A DNA stretch of 10,287 nucleotides from Crocinitomicaceae bacterium (GTDB lineage: Bacteria; Bacteroidota; Bacteroidia; Flavobacteriales_D; Crocinitomicaceae), in the NCBI GenBank assembly GCA_003512365.1, contig DORI01000183.1:1-10287 (forward strand), written 5' to 3'. Numbering within the stretch: position 1 is the stretch's first letter; every line of letters begins with the position of its first letter. A model generated the notes under the pieces. That model was not told the origin of the DNA and searched no databases. It worked only from the letters and a program-made list of their open reading frames with translations. This document shows positions 8,072 to 10,287 of the stretch, piece by piece. A program made the translations under genes and the position numbers.

Positions 8072-8079
8072 CAAATTTA
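8072..8079 (-). promoter_or_regulatory. Bacteroidota -7 promoter element for the ATL gene
   Basis: On the minus strand this reads TAAATTTG, matching TAnnTTTG exactly, and ends 8 bases before the ATL ATG at 8063, predicting a very short 5' leader. No convincing -33 TTG is seen. Its upstream half lies inside the 5' part of the divergent DUF486 gene. Confidence 0.55.
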
Positions 8080-8447
8080 CGAAAGGATTTTATACGATAA
8101 TATTGTTGGTTATTTCGAATGTTTTTATGACACTTGCTTGATATGGACATTTGAAATTTGACTGGGATAAAAAATGGTCAATTATGGGTTGGTTTACACT
8201 CGTGTTAGTAAGTTGGGGATTGGCTTTTTTCGAATACTGTGTGCAAGTGCCAGCAAATAGGATTGGTTATAAAGCTTTTGGCGGACCATTTTCTTTAATG
8301 GAATTAAAAGTAATTAAAGAGGTTATTACGTTATTGGTGTTTGTGATATTTACATTTATTTTCTTTAAATCAGAAGAATTTAAATGGAACCATTTTGCTG
8401 GACTGGCTTGTCTCGTTGGCGCGGTTTATTTTATTTTTAAAAAATAA
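8079..8447 (+). pseudogene. DMT-family membrane protein (DUF486), disrupted by an in-frame TGA and a lost start
   Basis: DUF486 proteins are small four-helix membrane proteins related to the drug/metabolite transporter superfamily; their substrate is unknown. From 8151 the frame encodes 98 residues with the family hallmarks FFEYCVQVPANRIGYKAFGG, FSLMELKVIKEVITL and WNHFAGLACLVGAVYFIFKK. Upstream in the same frame the expected first helix is present (ILLVISNVFMTLA at 8100-8138, then a stop, then YGHLKF), so the family motif AWYGHL has TGA at 8139-8141 where Trp belongs. The expected initiator before KGFYTI is ACG (8079-8081), and no in-frame ATG is found for at least 65 bases upstream. TGA is a normal stop in neighbouring genes, so recoding is unlikely. 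A shorter product from TTG 8151 or ATG 8184 would lack the first helix. The remaining sequence is undamaged, so the loss looks recent, or it is a sequencing error. Confidence 0.78.
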
Positions 8448-8449
8448 AA

Positions 8450-8469
8450 AAGGCGGACAATGCCGCCTT
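8450..8469 (-). terminator. Rho-independent terminator of the pyrophosphatase gene
   Basis: A perfect 7-bp stem (AAGGCGG 8450-8456 with CCGCCTT 8463-8469) encloses a 6-base loop. On the minus strand the stem is followed by a T-rich run, so it suits the pyrophosphatase gene, whose stop lies 20 bases upstream. On the plus strand it directly follows the DUF486 stop but has no T tract, so it would work poorly in that direction. Confidence 0.85.
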
Positions 8470-8489
8470 AATATGAAGTTTAAGTAAGT

Positions 8490-10287
8490 TTATTTCCCTT
8501 CGTGTTGTTTCATGCACATTTCTCTTTCTTCAGGAGTACATTTCAACGAATCACACATTTTAGCACATTCTTCTTTTGACATGTTTGCGCATTTTGACAT
8601 ATCACATTTTTTACCTGAATCATTCGTGTGACAAGTTTTTGAAGTGGAACAACACGCTTTGTCTTTACCATGACACATTTCTTTATTTGCTGAACAATTG
8701 CCATGTCCAGATTTTGTGTCATTTCCATGACCGTCCCCTAAAATTGGTGCAATTACCAAACCAACCAAGCATGTGAGTTTGATTAGAATATTCATAGACG
8801 GACCAGATGTATCTTTGAAAGGATCACCTACAGTATCTCCAGTGACAGCAGCTTTGTGAGCATCTGAACCTTTAAAAGTCATCTCACCATTAATCATCAC
8901 ACCGGCTTCAAATGATTTTTTTGCGTTATCCCATGCTCCACCTGCATTGTTTTGGAAAATTGCCCAAAGAACACCAGAAACAGCAACTCCTGCCATATAT
9001 CCACCAAGAACTTCTGCACCCAATTTCATGTCTCCTGAAATAAAACCTGTACCTAAACCGATTAATAGGGGGGTGATGATAGTCAATGCACCAGGAATCA
9101 TCATTTCTCTTAAGGCAGCTTTTGTTGAAATTTCTACACACTTACCATATTCAGGTTTTCCAGTCCCCTCCATAATTCCCGGTATTTCGCGGAATTGACG
9201 ACGAACTTCCATAACCATATCCATCGCTGCTTTTCCGACTGATTTCATCGCTAATGCAGAAAAAACTACTGGTATCATTCCTCCAATAAACAATGCTGCA
9301 AGCACTGGTGCTTTGAAAATGTTTATTCCATCTATTCCAGTAAATGTTACATAGGCAGCAAATAAAGCAAGTGCAGTCAAGGCAGCAGAAGCAATTGCAA
9401 ATCCTTTTCCAACAGCAGCCGTTGTGTTTCCAACAGAATCCAACACATCCGTACGTTGGCGAACCTCTTTAGGCAACTCACTCATTTCTGCAACTCCACC
9501 CGCATTGTCCGCGATTGGTCCGAATGCATCTATAGCTAATTGCATTGCAGTAGTTGCCATCATGGCTGAGGCTGCAATGGCCACACCATAGAATCCAGCA
9601 AGTGCATATGAACCCCAAATAGCCGCGGCGAATAAAATTACAGAAGAGAAAGTAGAAATCATTCCTGTTGCCAAGCCGGCGATGATGTTCGTAGCAGCAC
9701 CGGTAGATGAATTTTGAACGATATCCAATACTGGTTTTTTGCCGAGAGCTGTATAGTATTCAGTGAAGAATGAGATTAAATATCCAACTGATAAACCTAC
9801 CAATGTTGCATAAAAAACATTCATTCTGCTAACCTCGAGTATTCCTTCTCCAAAGAAGTTCATTTTTAATGTTTCAGGTAACATCCAAGTCACTAAAAAA
9901 TATCCAGCTGCGGCCGAAATAAGTATAGAAGAAATATTTCCAATATTCAGTGCTGTTTGTACTTGTGATTCCTTTGCATCATTACTTGAAATTCTTACTA
10001 GAAATGTTCCAATTATTGATGCAATAATACCGACACCTGCAATCATAATCGGTAATAAAATAGGACCCATTCCATTGAACGCATCTGTAAATTGCTTTCC
10101 GTTAGCAATCGACATATCTTGTATAATGTAATTTCCTAAAACCATTGAAGCTAATACAGTCGCAACATATGAACCAAATAAATCGGCACCCATTCCAGCA
10201 ACGTCTCCCACGTTATCACCAACATTATCGGCTATTGTAGCAGGGTTTCTTGGATCATCCTCAGGGATTCCAGCTTCAACTTTTCCA
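8490..10287 (-). CDS. hppA: Membrane-bound ion-translocating pyrophosphatase HppA with Cys-rich C-terminal tail (N-terminus outside window)
   Basis: An integral membrane pyrophosphatase that couples PPi hydrolysis to H+ and/or Na+ export. The frame is open to the right edge, with 598 residues visible and about 200 missing; the GTG at 10211 is not a start, since upstream codons encode EAGIPEDDPRNPATIADNVG. Diagnostic motifs are DNVGDNVGDVAGMGADLF, ADNAGGVAEMSELP, DSVGNTTAAVGKGFAI, WDNAKKSFEAG and GDTVGDPFKDTSGPSMN. Ala after GNTT, rather than Lys, and the following GKG indicate the K+-dependent type. The pump core ends with the last helix (NILIKLTCLVGLVIAPIL). An 82-residue extension (8493-8738) with 11 Cys, 5 His and 6 Met follows, absent from standard family members. 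By family topology (16 helices, both termini outside) this tail should be periplasmic. A hairpin terminator lies just after the stop. Whether H+ or Na+ is pumped cannot be settled here. Confidence 0.97.
   Translation of the reverse strand, partial: GKVEAGIPEDDPRNPATIADNVGDNVGDVAGMGADLFGSYVATVLASMVLGNYIIQDMSIANGKQFTDAFNGMGPILLPIMIAGVGIIASIIGTFLVRISSNDAKESQVQTALNIGNISSILISAAAGYFLVTWMLPETLKMNFFGEGILEVSRMNVFYATLVGLSVGYLISFFTEYYTALGKKPVLDIVQNSSTGAATNIIAGLATGMISTFSSVILFAAAIWGSYALAGFYGVAIAASAMMATTAMQLAIDAFGPIADNAGGVAEMSELPKEVRQRTDVLDSVGNTTAAVGKGFAIASAALTALALFAAYVTFTGIDGINIFKAPVLAALFIGGMIPVVFSALAMKSVGKAAMDMVMEVRRQFREIPGIMEGTGKPEYGKCVEISTKAALREMMIPGALTIITPLLIGLGTGFISGDMKLGAEVLGGYMAGVAVSGVLWAIFQNNAGGAWDNAKKSFEAGVMINGEMTFKGSDAHKAAVTGDTVGDPFKDTSGPSMNILIKLTCLVGLVIAPILGDGHGNDTKSGHGNCSANKEMCHGKDKACCSTSKTCHTNDSGKKCDMSKCANMSKEECAKMCDSLKCTPEEREMCMKQHEGK

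Noticed and set aside
8139..8141. TGA in the DUF486 gene as a recoded Trp or selenocysteine codon
   Set aside because: TGA ends the methyltransferase and aminotransferase genes here, the homologous residue is Trp not Cys, and the start codon is also lost.
8064..8150. N-terminal extension of the ATL protein to 8150
   Set aside because: This stretch is antisense to the DUF486 coding region, contains the ATL -7 element, and lies outside the known domain.
8926..9198. Open frames overlapping the pyrophosphatase gene in other frames, both strands
   Set aside because: They are low-complexity shadows of the strongly conserved hppA frame, with no recognisable domain.

Overview
The window looks like chromosomal DNA of a Bacteroidota bacterium, most likely a flavobacterial (Flavobacteriales) lineage. 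The support is AT-rich coding sequence, few recognisable Shine-Dalgarno sites, two perfect TAnnTTTG (Bacteroidota -7) promoter elements, a TPR/LytS-type sensor kinase paired with a LytTR regulator, and the gene order dnaA / low-molecular-weight phosphatase / RsmI-like methylase that I recall from this group. The species cannot be named from sequence alone.

Layout. Positions 1-6093 are a tight plus-strand run: the 3' part of dnaA, a low-molecular-weight tyrosine phosphatase, a tetrapyrrole-methylase-fold (RsmI-like) SAM methyltransferase, a class-V PLP enzyme of the isopenicillin-N-epimerase type, a TPR-containing LytS-type histidine kinase and its LytTR response regulator. Gaps run from -14 to about 21 bases with no terminator between genes, so much of this is probably co-transcribed. 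It meets, stop codon on stop codon, a minus-strand cystathionine gamma-synthase/lyase gene (6090-7229). A small secreted protein of unknown function follows on plus (7316-7726), tail-overlapping an alkyltransferase-like (ATL) DNA-repair gene on minus (7716-8063). Divergent from the ATL gene is a DUF486/DMT-family membrane protein gene (8079-8447) that appears broken. A terminator hairpin at 8450-8469 then ends a large minus-strand gene for a membrane-bound ion-pumping pyrophosphatase (hppA), which runs off the right edge.

Two things stand out. First, the DUF486 gene translates convincingly upstream of its apparent start, but the conserved Trp of the AWYGH motif is a TGA stop and the expected ATG is ACG, so it reads as a recent pseudogene (or a double sequence error). 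Second, the pyrophosphatase ends in an unusual tail of about 82 residues with 11 Cys and 5 His, predicted to face the periplasm, which suggests metal binding fused to an ion pump. The visible pump also lacks the gate glutamate at both usual positions of the helix that normally carries it. I see no CRISPR array, tRNA, rRNA, insertion sequence or phage gene, and no gene-free stretch longer than about 90 bases.
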